Below are positions 8,969-18,300 of a stretch of 32,331 nucleotides of DNA, piece by piece (the first letter of the stretch is position 1; every line of letters begins with the position of its first letter). Under the pieces are notes generated by a model, which saw nothing but the letters and a program-made list of their open reading frames with translations, had not been told where the DNA came from and made no database searches. Both the position numbers and the translations under genes were made by a program. The stretch is from Streptomyces sp. DvalAA-14 (GTDB lineage: Bacteria; Actinomycetota; Actinomycetes; Streptomycetales; Streptomycetaceae), in NCBI RefSeq assembly GCF_900091855.1, contig NZ_FMCH01000353.1:1-32331 (forward strand), written 5' to 3'.

Positions 8969-9922
8969 TCACACCTTGCCCTGGGTCGGCAGCTGGCGGC
9001 GCAGGTACGTCCACGACGCCAGCAGCACGATGATCGTCAGCAGTACGGCGATGGCGGCGCCAGCGCCGGGCCGCAGGAAGAGGAACGTCTCCTGGTACAT
9101 GGACACCGCCAGCGTCTCGGTGGCCCGGCCCGGACCGCCCTGGGTGAGGACGAAGATCAGGTCGAACGCCTTGAGACCGTTCACCAGGCTCATCCCGATC
9201 ACGATGATCGACACCGGCCGCAGCTGCGGCAGGACGATGTACCGGAACCGGGCCCAGGAGCCGGCGCCGTCCAGCGCCGCGGCCTCCAGGGTGTCCGGCG
9301 GGATGCCCTGCAGACCGACCATGAAGAGGATCACCGCGACCCCGGTGGCCTGCCACGAGCTGGCGATGATCATCACGATGGTGTTCCCCGGCCAGTCGAG
9401 CAGCCAGTTGCCGGCCAGAGAGCCCAGATGCAGGCCCCGGAGCGCTCCGTTCACCGCCCCGTCGCTGGTGAGCATGAAGTTCCACACCACCGCGACCGCC
9501 GAACCGGAGATCGCGTACGGGATGGTCACCGCGAGCCGGGCCGCGCGGCTCCACCGGGTGGCGTTGGTGAGCATCGCGATCACCAGGCCCATCCCGGTGG
9601 GCAGCACGATCGCGCCGACCACCCACATCAGCGTGTTCTCCAGGGACCGCAGCAGATTGGGGTCGGTGAAGTAGTCGCGGTAGTTGGCCAGGCCGTTGGC
9701 GGTGGAGTGCGCGTAGTCGCTGAAGAAGCTGCGGTAGAGCGTGTAGCAGAAGGGCGCCAGCAGCACCACCACGACCATGATCGCGGCCGGCAGCAGGAAG
9801 CCGCCCGCCATCAGCCGCTCCCGCCACCGCGCCGCGGCCCGCCGCCCGGTGGCCGGCGGCGTCCCCCGGGCGCCGGACGGCGGTGTGCGCCGGCCCCGGA
9901 CCGAATCGGTGGTCACACTCAT
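8969..9922 (-). CDS. ABC sugar transporter permease 1 (MalF-type)
   Basis: This 317-residue permease has a basic, proline-rich N-terminal tail (about 35 residues) followed by six predicted helices. The EAA motif reads EAAALDGAGSWARFRYIVLP. The frame stays open far upstream, but the ATG at 9920-9922 overlaps the TGA of the binding-protein gene as ATGA, which is the natural coupled start and gives a normal length. It forms the translocation channel with the 8158-8967 product and receives substrate from the lipoprotein encoded just upstream. The substrate assignment rests on the flanking mannanase and mannosidase genes. Confidence 0.92.
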   Translation of the reverse strand: MSVTTDSVRGRRTPPSGARGTPPATGRRAAARWRERLMAGGFLLPAAIMVVVVLLAPFCYTLYRSFFSDYAHSTANGLANYRDYFTDPNLLRSLENTLMWVVGAIVLPTGMGLVIAMLTNATRWSRAARLAVTIPYAISGSAVAVVWNFMLTSDGAVNGALRGLHLGSLAGNWLLDWPGNTIVMIIASSWQATGVAVILFMVGLQGIPPDTLEAAALDGAGSWARFRYIVLPQLRPVSIIVIGMSLVNGLKAFDLIFVLTQGGPGRATETLAVSMYQETFLFLRPGAGAAIAVLLTIIVLLASWTYLRRQLPTQGKV

Positions 9923-11256
9923 GAGCCGCCCTTCCGCCAGATGTCCCATTCCTGGTCCGCGCGCTTTTGCATCGAGCCGAGCGTGGAGCGGATCGCGGTG
10001 GGATGGATCATGAAATTGCCCAGGTCGAGGATGTTGCCCTGGATGAGATTGGGCGGACTGGCCTCGTTGTAGCGGGTCAGCAGCGTCCGCCGGTTGCGCC
10101 GGATGTCCTGCTGCACGGCTTCGATCACCGGATTGGCCGCCGACACGGTCGGGTTGGCGGAACTGTCCTGCAGGAAGTCCGACCACACCCGCTGCACACG
10201 CGGGTCGAGCCAGTTGGAGACGGCCGCGACGCCGCCGGCGTGGTCCGCCGCCCGCTTCGGGACCGCGAAGACACCCGACTCGGCGATCACCGACGCCTTG
10301 GTGCCGGCGTGCACGGTCGGCATGATGAACGCGCCGTAGTCGACACCGGGCCGCAGGCCGGCCGCGGCGATGGCGGCCGACTCCCAGCTGCCGTGCAGGA
10401 ACATCGCCAGCTTGCCGGCCTTCATCTGCGCGGGGCCGTTGGCGCCGTCGAAGTCCGGCGCGGTCATCCAGCCCTTGGCGTAGAAGTCCCGCCAGATGGT
10501 CATCGCCTCGGTGGCGGTCTCGTCGGTGTACTTGGCCCGGCCGGTCACCAGCCGGGTGTAGAAGTCCGGGTCCAGCTTGCTGACCAGTTCCTGGAACCAC
10601 TCGAAGGCCGGCCAGACACCGTTCTGGGTGGCGAGGAACGGGGTCACGCCGTTCTTCTTCAGCACCTCGGCGTTGTGGGTGAACTCCGCCCAGCTGGCCG
10701 GCTCGCGCAGCCCGTACCGGGTGAACACCGGCTTGGCGTAGAAGAAGACGTACGACGACTGGTAGAGCGGGATGCCGTAGACCCCGCCGTCGAAGGTGAC
10801 GGCAGGCTTCAGCTCGGGGGCGACCCAGCCGCGCCCCACCGCCGCGTCCCAGACCGCGCCGAGCTCGGTGAGCCCGCCGGAGCGGGCCAGGGAGTAGAGC
10901 GGATAGCCGGACGCCCACTTGACGACGTCGGCGGCGCGGCTGGTCTGCACCGAGGTCTGGACCACCTCCTGGTACGAGGTGGTGGACGCGTTCGACAGCG
11001 GGCGCAGGTCGAAACCGCACAGCCGCTTCAGCACCGCCCCGGCCTTCTCGTACCCGTCCGACCAGGTGGCGTTGTCGTTGTAGAGGTTCACCGCGCCGGG
11101 CACGCTCGTGGTGGAACTGCCGCGGGCGCAGCCGGCCAGTGCCGCGGCGACCGTGAGGCCGCCGAGACCGGCGAGCAGCCGGCGCCGGGTGGGACCGTCT
11201 GAGGGGGTCGTCGAGCCGTCGGGCTCGGCCCCGTGATCAGTGCGGCCAGGTTCCAT
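9919..11256 (-). CDS. Tat-exported lipoprotein sugar-binding protein of ABC transporter
   Basis: This 445-residue extracellular solute-binding protein is the first gene of the mannan-uptake operon. Its N-terminus has a twin-arginine motif (TRRRLLAGLGG, residues 23-33), a hydrophobic core and a lipobox ALAGC with Cys43 as the lipidated residue, so it should be Tat-exported and anchored on the outer face of the membrane. The mature part has features of CUT1 family 1 binding proteins, such as AGKLAMFLHGSWE and KWASGYPLYSLARSGGL. The ATG at 11254-11256 is preceded by an AAGGA-type site. A strong candidate promoter with an overlapping operator lies 65-92 bases upstream. Manno-oligosaccharide specificity is inferred from the operon partners. 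Confidence 0.92.
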   Translation of the reverse strand: MEPGRTDHGAEPDGSTTPSDGPTRRRLLAGLGGLTVAAALAGCARGSSTTSVPGAVNLYNDNATWSDGYEKAGAVLKRLCGFDLRPLSNASTTSYQEVVQTSVQTSRAADVVKWASGYPLYSLARSGGLTELGAVWDAAVGRGWVAPELKPAVTFDGGVYGIPLYQSSYVFFYAKPVFTRYGLREPASWAEFTHNAEVLKKNGVTPFLATQNGVWPAFEWFQELVSKLDPDFYTRLVTGRAKYTDETATEAMTIWRDFYAKGWMTAPDFDGANGPAQMKAGKLAMFLHGSWESAAIAAAGLRPGVDYGAFIMPTVHAGTKASVIAESGVFAVPKRAADHAGGVAAVSNWLDPRVQRVWSDFLQDSSANPTVSAANPVIEAVQQDIRRNRRTLLTRYNEASPPNLIQGNILDLGNFMIHPTAIRSTLGSMQKRADQEWDIWRKGGS

Positions 11257-11319
11257 CGACCTGTCCTTCCGTCATGTGCGCCCCGGCCGGAAATGGCGAT
11301 GGGATGCACGGCCGCCTTG

Positions 11320-11348
11320 ACGGTAACGGTAACAAGAGAGGGTGACAA
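11320..11348 (-). promoter_or_regulatory. Candidate promoter of the transporter operon
   Basis: On the minus strand TTGTCA (11348-11343) and TACCGT (11325-11320) are separated by exactly 17 bases, a good sigma70-type promoter for the operon starting at 11256. The palindrome at 11321-11334 overlaps the -10 box and the downstream half of the spacer, so a bound repressor would exclude RNA polymerase. Confidence 0.6.
11321..11334. promoter_or_regulatory. LacI-type operator, site A
   Basis: CGGTAACGGTAACA has the central A-n-CG-n-T of LacI/GalR operators and matches the TGNNANCGNTNNCA pattern with one end mismatch. It shares the core GGTAnCGnTA with sites B (11434-11447) and C (11985-11998). It lies inside the predicted promoter of the minus-strand operon. 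The LacI protein encoded at 14261-15295 is the obvious candidate ligand, by proximity only. Confidence 0.55.
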
Positions 11349-11433
11349 GGGTTCATCTGCTGGAAATCTGAAAGTGCCCTGTGTGATGGTGCCCTCAGCG
11401 CGATCGGGCGGAACATCGGCCGATCGCGCGATA

Positions 11434-11447
11434 CGGTACCGATACCG
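11434..11447. promoter_or_regulatory. LacI-type operator, site B
   Basis: CGGTACCGATACCG reads CGGTATCGGTACCG on the other strand, a palindrome of the form GGTAnCGnTACC. It lies 65 bases before the GTG start of the plus-strand isomerase gene, a position suited to controlling the plus-strand operon. I could not place an unambiguous -35/-10 pair around it. Confidence 0.5.
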
Positions 11448-11511
11448 AATGCTGGTCGGGAACGCCGGGCAGCACCGGGAAACAGCTTCCGGAACGACGA
11501 AAGGTGACCCC

Positions 11512-13275
11512 GTGCACCAGGACGGCAGCGGCCTGCCCTATCAGCCGAACCCGCGCTACGAAGCCGCCGGGGCGCCGGTCCTGCGCGGCTGGGCGGCGGC
11601 CCTGGCCGCGTTGGGGGAGCGGACGCGCGTGCTGGCCGTGGACGGGCCCTGGGCGCTGGACTGGGACGGCGTAGGCGCGGCGCTGTCGGCCGCGTTGCCC
11701 GGCCGGGTGCTGCTGGACATGCGCCGCCACCTGGCACCCTGGCCGGAGATCGAGGCCCGCACCGAGTCCGGTGCGCTGGTCGGCGACCCGCACTTCGCCG
11801 CCCTGTCGCAGGCGTCGCTCGCCGACTTCTTCGCCGAACTGCCCGCCGTGGACCCAGAGGACGCCGTGGACGCCGCAGCCGGCGGCCCGACCGTGGTGTA
11901 CGGCCCGGGCGCCGCACTGGTCGGGCACGACACCCTCTGGTACGCGGACCTGCCCAAGCGCTACGCCGAAGCGGCGGTCTCCGCCGGTACCGTTACCAAT
12001 CTCGGGCAGCGGCCGGCCGACGGTACGGCCGGCACCCGCCGGCTCTTCTACATCGACTGGCCGGTGCTCGACCGGCACCGCGACGGCCTGGCCGGCCGGA
12101 TCGACCGCTGGCTCGACCTCCAGGACCCGGCCGCCCCGGCGTCACTCGACGGGGACACGCTGCGGGCCACCGCCGCGCGACTGGCCCGCCGCCCCTTCCG
12201 CACCCGACCGACCTTCAACACCACACCGTGGGGCGGCCAGTGGGCCCGCCGCGAACTCGGCCACAACCCCGACGGCCCGAACACCGCGCTCGGCTACGAA
12301 CTGATCGCACCCGAGTCCGGCATCCTGATCGGCGGCGGCCCGGCGGGCGACGACGGCACCGGCCCGGAAGACGGTGCCGACACCCCCCAGATCGAGCTGC
12401 CGTTCCAGCTGCTGGTCGCCCTGCACCCCGAACTCGTCCTCGGACCAAGGGTGCACGACCTGTTCGGTGCCTCCTTCCCCATCCGCTTCGACTACCTCGA
12501 CACGGTGCGCGGCGGCAACCTCTCGGTCCACTGCCACCCGCGGCCCCAGTACATGAAGGACGTCTTCGGCTGGTCCTACACCCAGCACGAGACGTACTAC
12601 ATGATGGTGGGCAGCGAGCAGAACACCGTCTTCCTGGGCCTGCGCGGCGACGCCGACGTGGCCGAGTTCCACCGCCGCGCGCACGACGCCGACACGTCCG
12701 GCACCGCCTTCCCGATCGAGCGGTTCGTGCAGACCTTCCCGGCCACCCCGCATCAGCTCTTCCTCATCCCCGGCGGCACTCCGCACGGCAGCGGCGCGGG
12801 CAACGTGGTGCTGGAAGTCAGCGCCACCCCCTACCTGTACTCGCTGCGGTTCTACGACTGGCTGCGCCGCGACGCCCGGGACCGGCAGCGGGCCGTCCAC
12901 GTCGAGCACGCCTTCCGCAACCTCGACACCGACCGCACCGGCGAGGCCGTCGGCCGTGACCTCGTCCAGTCGCCCCGGGCGCTGCGCGCGGGCGACGGCT
13001 GGAGCGAAGAGGTGCTCGGGCAGCTGCCGGAGATGTTCTTCACCGTCAACCGGCTCGTCGTGCAGGGCCAGGCCGTCGCCCCGGACGCCACCGACGGACG
13101 CTTCCATGTGATCAACGTGGTCGAGGGGGAGGGCGTCCGGGTGCGGACCGAGGCCGGGGACGAGCACCGGGTGGGATACGCCGAGACGCTGGTGATCCCG
13201 GCCGCGGTGGGCGGATACACCGTCACCGGCCTCGGCCCCGGCGGGAGCCGGGTCATCAAGGCGTTCGTGAAGTGA
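11512..13275 (+). CDS. Class I mannose-6-phosphate isomerase-like protein with extra N-terminal domain
   Basis: This 587-residue protein is about 200 residues longer than ordinary class I mannose-6-phosphate isomerases. The GTG at 11512 is chosen for the GAAAGGTG site just upstream and because earlier sequence in the open frame is intergenic and carries operator B. Residues 1 to about 220 include RVLAVDGPWALDWDGVGAAL, which resembles the start of a uridine-kinase-like P-loop fold but lacks the Walker A GxxGxGKS/T. From about 225 it looks like an isomerase: FNTTPWGGQW, then zinc-site candidates His340 and His342 (SVHCHP), Glu360 (QHETYYMM) and His425 (PHGSG). The expected reaction is mannose-6-phosphate to fructose-6-phosphate in the cytoplasm. 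It is followed by a ROK kinase overlapping as GTGA, so kinase and isomerase would be made together. Isomerase activity is inferred from motifs and context. Confidence 0.8.
   Translation: MHQDGSGLPYQPNPRYEAAGAPVLRGWAAALAALGERTRVLAVDGPWALDWDGVGAALSAALPGRVLLDMRRHLAPWPEIEARTESGALVGDPHFAALSQASLADFFAELPAVDPEDAVDAAAGGPTVVYGPGAALVGHDTLWYADLPKRYAEAAVSAGTVTNLGQRPADGTAGTRRLFYIDWPVLDRHRDGLAGRIDRWLDLQDPAAPASLDGDTLRATAARLARRPFRTRPTFNTTPWGGQWARRELGHNPDGPNTALGYELIAPESGILIGGGPAGDDGTGPEDGADTPQIELPFQLLVALHPELVLGPRVHDLFGASFPIRFDYLDTVRGGNLSVHCHPRPQYMKDVFGWSYTQHETYYMMVGSEQNTVFLGLRGDADVAEFHRRAHDADTSGTAFPIERFVQTFPATPHQLFLIPGGTPHGSGAGNVVLEVSATPYLYSLRFYDWLRRDARDRQRAVHVEHAFRNLDTDRTGEAVGRDLVQSPRALRAGDGWSEEVLGQLPEMFFTVNRLVVQGQAVAPDATDGRFHVINVVEGEGVRVRTEAGDEHRVGYAETLVIPAAVGGYTVTGLGPGGSRVIKAFVK
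11985..11998. promoter_or_regulatory. LacI-type operator, site C (inside the isomerase gene)
   Basis: CGGTACCGTTACCA reads TGGTAACGGTACCG on the minus strand. It is a near-perfect member of the GGTAnCGnTACC set and fits TGNNANCGNTNNCA except at the last base. It lies about 550 bases from site B, within coding sequence (codons near 158-163 of the isomerase), where an auxiliary operator could support looping. A chance occurrence is possible. Confidence 0.4.
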
Positions 13276-14222
13276 GCGGGGAGCGTGCGAACGAGGCGAG
13301 CCGCCGGACCGTGCCGCTGCTGGAGATCGGCGGCACCCATGTCACCGCGGCGCTGGTCCGGATTGGCGCCGGCGAGTCGGCCCGGATCGTCGCCACCCGG
13401 CGCGCACCGCTCGACGGACACAGCGCCGCCGACGTGATCACCGCCGCGCTGCTGCGGGCCGGCCGGTCGCTGCCGGCGGCGCCGCCGGGCCGCTGGGCGG
13501 TCGCGCTGCCCGGTCCGTTCGACTACGCCCGCGGCATCGCCCGTTACCGCGGCGTCGGCAAGTTCGACGCGCTCGACGGCCTGGACCTCGGCGCGCTGCT
13601 GCGGTCCGGCCTCCCGCACTGCACAGGGGTCGCCTTCCTCAACGACGCGGAGGCGTTCACCCGCGGCGAGTGCGCCGAGGGCGCCGGACGCGGGCACGCC
13701 CGCGTCGTCGGCATCACCCTCGGCACCGGCGTCGGCTCCGCGTTCCTGCGCGACGGCTCGGCTGTGACCGACGGCCCGACCGTACCGGCGCAAGGCCGCG
13801 TCGACCTGCTGGAGTACGGCGGCCGCCCGCTGGAGGACACCGTCTCGCGGCGCGCCCTGATCGCCGCCTACGAGCAGCTGTCCGGGCGGCGCCGCGACGT
13901 GCGGGAGATCGCCGAAGCGGCCCGGGGCGGCGACGCCGCCGCCCGCCGGGTGCTGGCGGACGCCTTCGGCGCCCTCGGGCGGACCCTTTCCCCCTGGCTG
14001 CGCCGCTTCGGCGCCGGCGCGGTCGTGGTCGGGGGTTCGATGACCGGCTCCTGGGACCTGATCGGTCCGCCGCTGACGGCCGGGCTCGCCGCCGGCGGCG
14101 AGAACGCCGTCGCACCGGTGCTCGCACAGCGCCCGCAGGAGGCCGGCTTGATCGGCGCGGCTCGCTACGCGGCCGGTCCGGCCGCCGACGAGGTCATCCA
14201 GCAGGGCGGGGCCGGGCGATGA
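13272..14222 (+). CDS. ROK-family sugar kinase
   Basis: This 316-residue cytoplasmic protein of the ROK (repressor, ORF, kinase) family probably phosphorylates mannose or another hexose with ATP. It has no N-terminal DNA-binding domain, so it is a kinase rather than a repressor. Family marks are the phosphate-binding LEIGGTHVTAALV near residue 18, the GPFDYARGIARYRGVGKFDAL region, FLNDAEAF with the probable catalytic Asp, and the second phosphate loop GITLGTGVGSAFL. The Cys-rich zinc motif CxCGxxGC of classical ROK kinases is missing; the segment reads RVDLLEYGGRPLEDTVSRRA instead. The GTG start overlaps the isomerase stop as GTGA. Together with the isomerase it would convert mannose to fructose-6-phosphate. 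Confidence 0.85.
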   Translation: MSGERANEASRRTVPLLEIGGTHVTAALVRIGAGESARIVATRRAPLDGHSAADVITAALLRAGRSLPAAPPGRWAVALPGPFDYARGIARYRGVGKFDALDGLDLGALLRSGLPHCTGVAFLNDAEAFTRGECAEGAGRGHARVVGITLGTGVGSAFLRDGSAVTDGPTVPAQGRVDLLEYGGRPLEDTVSRRALIAAYEQLSGRRRDVREIAEAARGGDAAARRVLADAFGALGRTLSPWLRRFGAGAVVVGGSMTGSWDLIGPPLTAGLAAGGENAVAPVLAQRPQEAGLIGAARYAAGPAADEVIQQGGAGR

Positions 14223-14260
14223 CCCTATCCTCGGGTCAACGATCCGTGAGGGAGAACACC

Positions 14261-15295
14261 GTGGCAGGCGAGGCGCTCACCATCGCACCACCGACCATGA
14301 AGCAGGTCGCCACCATCGCCGGAGTCAGCGCGATGACCGTGTCGCGGGTGCTGCGCGGGGACACCGGGGTGTCCGCGGACAAACGCGCCCGGGTCGAGGC
14401 GGCGGTCCGGCAGCTCGGCTACCGTCCCAACACGCTGGCCCGCAACTTCCGGCACGGCCAGGGCACCGGCACCATCGGCCTGATCGTCACCAATCTGGCC
14501 AACCCGTTCTACGCCCGCCTCGCGCTGGGCATCGAGGCGGCGGTCGCCGAGGAGGGCCTGCGCGTGATGATCACCAACACGGCCGGCGACGCGGCCCGCG
14601 AGCGCGACGCCGTCGCCGACTTCTCCGCCCGGCGGGTCGACGGCCTGATCCTGGTACCGGCCGGCGCCGACCAGGCCTATCTGGCCGAGGAGTTGCCGGC
14701 CGGCCTGCCGGTGGTCATGGTCGCCCGGCCGCCGGCCGGATACGAGGCGGACTGCGTGCTGGTCGACGACTTCGGCGGCGCCTACGCCGCGACCAGCCGG
14801 CTGCTGGCCGCCGGCCACCGCCGGATCGGCTTCCTCGGCAACCCGCCGTCGGTCTACACCGGTTCCGAACGCTACCGGGGCTACTGCGCCGCCCTGGAGA
14901 ACGCCGGTGTCCACCCCGACGACGAGCTGGTCAAGCGCGGCCAGGAGGACCTGGCCTCGGCCGAGCGGGCCGCGAGCGAACTGCTCGCGCTGCCGCACCC
15001 GCCCACCGCGGTCTTCTGCACCAACAACCGCAATACGCTGGGCGCCTACCGGGCGCTGCGGCACCACGAACTGCGCGCGACACTGGCCGGCTTCGACGAC
15101 TTCGACCTCGCCGACGTGCTCAGCGTCCCCGTCCTGGTGGTCGACTACGACCCGGACGAGATCGGCCGCCGCGCCGCCCACCTGCTCGGCGAGCGCCTCG
15201 CCCGCCCCGCCACCGGGACGCTGCCACCGCGCCGCGTCGTGGTCCGCACCTCGATCATCACCCATGGCGCCGACCGGGGACCGACGCCGGTCTGA
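14261..15295 (+). CDS. LacI-family transcriptional repressor
   Basis: This 344-residue regulator has an N-terminal LacI helix-turn-helix (MKQVATIAGVSAMTVSRVL, residues 13-31), a hinge region (YRPNTLARNFRHG) and a periplasmic-binding-protein-like sensor domain beginning GTIGLIVTNLANPFYARL. The GTG at 14261 has a strong AGGGAG six bases upstream. An in-frame ATG at 14219 overlapping the kinase stop as ATGA is an alternative that adds 14 residues. The gene lies between the ROK kinase and the second GH38 gene. Family members usually repress sugar catabolic genes until an oligosaccharide or sugar phosphate binds. The GGTAnCGnTACC sites at 11321, 11434 and 11985 are its likely targets. Confidence 0.9.
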   Translation: MAGEALTIAPPTMKQVATIAGVSAMTVSRVLRGDTGVSADKRARVEAAVRQLGYRPNTLARNFRHGQGTGTIGLIVTNLANPFYARLALGIEAAVAEEGLRVMITNTAGDAARERDAVADFSARRVDGLILVPAGADQAYLAEELPAGLPVVMVARPPAGYEADCVLVDDFGGAYAATSRLLAAGHRRIGFLGNPPSVYTGSERYRGYCAALENAGVHPDDELVKRGQEDLASAERAASELLALPHPPTAVFCTNNRNTLGAYRALRHHELRATLAGFDDFDLADVLSVPVLVVDYDPDEIGRRAAHLLGERLARPATGTLPPRRVVVRTSIITHGADRGPTPV

Positions 15296-15362
15296 CCGCG
15301 CCGCACCCGCAGGCCCGCCCGGCGCGCACCGCCGTGGCGCCCCACACACCCGGAGCACGTGA

Positions 15363-18300
15363 ATGCACGACGACCGCCACCTCATTGAGTCCCGGCTCGA
15401 CCGCGTCCTGCGCGAGCGGATCCGGCCCGCGGTGTATCCGGAGCGGGTACCGCTGACGGTCGGGATCTGGAACGCGCCGGACGAACCGGTCCCGGTCGCG
15501 GACGGCATCGGCGCGCCCCGCGACCCGATCGGGCCCGGCGACCCGTGGGGGCCGCCGTGGGGCACCAGCTGGCTGACGGTCACCGGCACCGTGCCCGCCG
15601 CCTGGGCCGGCCGGACCGTCGAGGCGCTGCTGGACCTCGGCTTCGAGCGGGACACCCCGGGCTTCCAGTGCGAAGGTCTCGTCCACCGCCCGGACGGCAG
15701 CCCGGTGAAGGGTCTCAACCCGCGCAACCAGTACGTGCCGATCGCGGATCCGGCCACCGGGGGCGAACAGGTGCTGCTGCACATCGAGGCCGCCGCCAAC
15801 CCGATCGTGCTCGACGACCCGCCCTTCCGCCCCACCGCGCTGGGCGACAAGGAGACGGCCGGCCGCGCCCCCCAGTACGTGCTGGGCCGGATGGACCTGG
15901 CGGTCTTCGACCGTACGGTCTGGGAGCTGGTGCAGGATCTCGAAGTGCTCGGCGAGCTGATGCCGGAACTCCCGGCCGACTCGGCCCGCCGCTGGGACAT
16001 CCTGCGGGCCGTCGAACGGGCCCTGGACGCCGTCGACCTGCAAGATGTGAACGGCACCGCGGCCGCCGCACGGCAGGCGCTGACCGGTGTGCTGTCCGCC
16101 CCCGCGCACGCGTCGGCGCACCGGATCAGCGCGGTGGGCCACGCCCACATCGACTCGGCGTGGCTGTGGCCGCTGCGCGAGACCGTGCGCAAGGTGGCCC
16201 GCACCGCCGCCAACATGACGGCACTGCTCGCGGACGAGCCGGACTTCGTCTACACCATGTCCCAGGCACAGCAGTACGCCTGGATCAAGGAGCACCGGCC
16301 CGAGGTCTGGGACCGGGTCCGGCAGGCCGTCGCCGAGGGCCGGTTCGTGCCCACCGGCGGGATGTGGGTGGAGTCGGACACCAACATGCCCGGATCGGAG
16401 GCGATGGCCCGCCAGTTCGTGCACGGCAAGCGCTTCTTCCTGGACGAGTTCGGCATCGAGAACGACGAGGTGTGGCTGCCCGACACCTTCGGCTTCGCCG
16501 CCGGACTGCCGCAGATCATCCGGGCCGCCGGGTCCACCTCGCTGCTCACCCAGAAGATCTCCTGGAGCACCACCAACGCCTTCCCGCACCACACCTTCAC
16601 CTGGGAAGGCATCGACGGCAGCCGGGTGTTCACCCACTTCCCGCCGATCGACACCTACAACGCCACGATGCACGGCCGGGAAATCGCCCACGCGGCACGG
16701 AACTTCCGGGAGAAGGGCACGGCCGGCCGCTCGCTCGCGCCGACCGGGCTCGGCGACGGCGGGGGCGGCACCACCCGGGAGATGGTGGCCAAGGCGTCCC
16801 GGATGCGTGACCTGGAGGGCGCGGCCCGGGTGAGCTGGCAGTCCCCGGCGGACTTCTTCGCCCAGGCGCGTGCCGAGTCCCCCGAACCCCCGGTGTGGGT
16901 CGGGGAGTTGTACCTGGAGCTGCACCGGGGCACCCTCACCAGCCAGGCCGGCACCAAGCAGGGCAACCGCCGCAGCGAGCACCTGCTGCGCGAGGCCGAA
17001 CTGTGGTCCGCCACCGCCGCCGTCCGCACCGGACACCCCTACCCGTACGAGCAGTTGGACCGGATCTGGAAGACGGTGCTGCTCCACCAGTTCCACGACA
17101 TCCTGCCCGGCTCGTCCATCGCCTGGGTGCACCGCGAGGCCCGCCGCACCTACGCGGCCGTGGCCGAGGAGCTGCTGGCCCTCATCGAGTCCGCGCAACT
17201 CGCCCTGGCCAAGGGCGCGTCGGGCGCGGAAGAGGGCACTTTGGTCTTCAACGCGGCCCCGCACACCAGGTCGGGCGTCCCGGCCGGCGGCGCGGGCCCG
17301 GCCACGGCGGCCGGCCGGGTCGGTGCCGTCACCGCGGCCCCGCGCCCGGACGGCGGGCACATCCTCGACAACGGCCTGCTCCGGGTGGAGATCGACGCCC
17401 GCGGCCTGGTCGTCTCCGTCCGCGATCTCGACGCCGACCGCGAGGCCCTGGCCCCGGGCCGGCCGGCCAACCTGCTCCAACTGCACCCGGACTTCCCCGC
17501 CATGTGGGACGCCTGGGACGTGGACACCTACTACCGCAACACCGTGACGGACCTGACCGCGGCCGACCGGGTCGAGCTGACCGGCGCCGGCCCCGACGCG
17601 GCGTCCGTACGCGTCGAGCGCTCCTTCGGCCGCTCGCACGCCGTACAGCTGCTCAGCCTCGCCGCAGGACACAAGCGCCTCGACATCGTCACCGAGGTCG
17701 ACTGGCACGAGACCGAGAAGTTCCTCAAGGCGGCCTTCCCGCTGGACGTGCACGCCGACCGCTACGCCGCCGAGACGCAGTTCGGCCACGTGTACCGGCC
17801 CACCCACACCAACACCAGCTGGGACGCGGCCCGGTTCGAGGCGTGCAACCACCGCTTCCTGCACCTCGCCGAGCCCGGCTGGGGCGTGGCCCTGGTCACC
17901 GACTCCACCTACGGCCACGACGTCAGCCGCGCCGCCCGCGACACCGGCCGCGGTGCGACGACCACGGTCCGCCTCTCGCTGCTGCGCGCTCCCCGCTTCC
18001 CCGACCCGCACACCGACCAGGGCGTGCACCGCTTCGGCTACGCCCTGCTGCCCGGCGCCACCATCGGCGACGCCGTCCGCGAGGGCTACCGCATCCATCT
18101 GCCGGAGCGCCGCACCGCCGGCAGCGGCACGGTCGCCCCGCTGGTCGAGGTCGACCGGCCCGGGGTGGTGGTCAGCGCGGTCAAACTCGCCGACGACGGC
18201 AGCGGCGACGTCGTGGTCCGCCTCTACGAGGCGGAGGGCGCCCGGACCCGCGCCACCGTGACCACCGGCTTCGGCCTCGGCGCCGCCACCGCCTGCGACC

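Noticed and set aside
3791-11256. Missing ABC ATPase as evidence that the operon is broken
   Set aside because: CUT1 sugar importers of streptomycetes normally lack a local ATPase and share MsiK, so the absence is expected.
14219-14260. ATG at 14219 as the LacI start
   Set aside because: It overlaps the kinase stop as ATGA, but its ribosome site is weaker than that of the GTG at 14261; kept as an alternative.
15258-18098. 946-codon minus-strand open frame opposite the second GH38
   Set aside because: It is an antisense shadow; the plus strand encodes all GH38 catalytic motifs in one frame.
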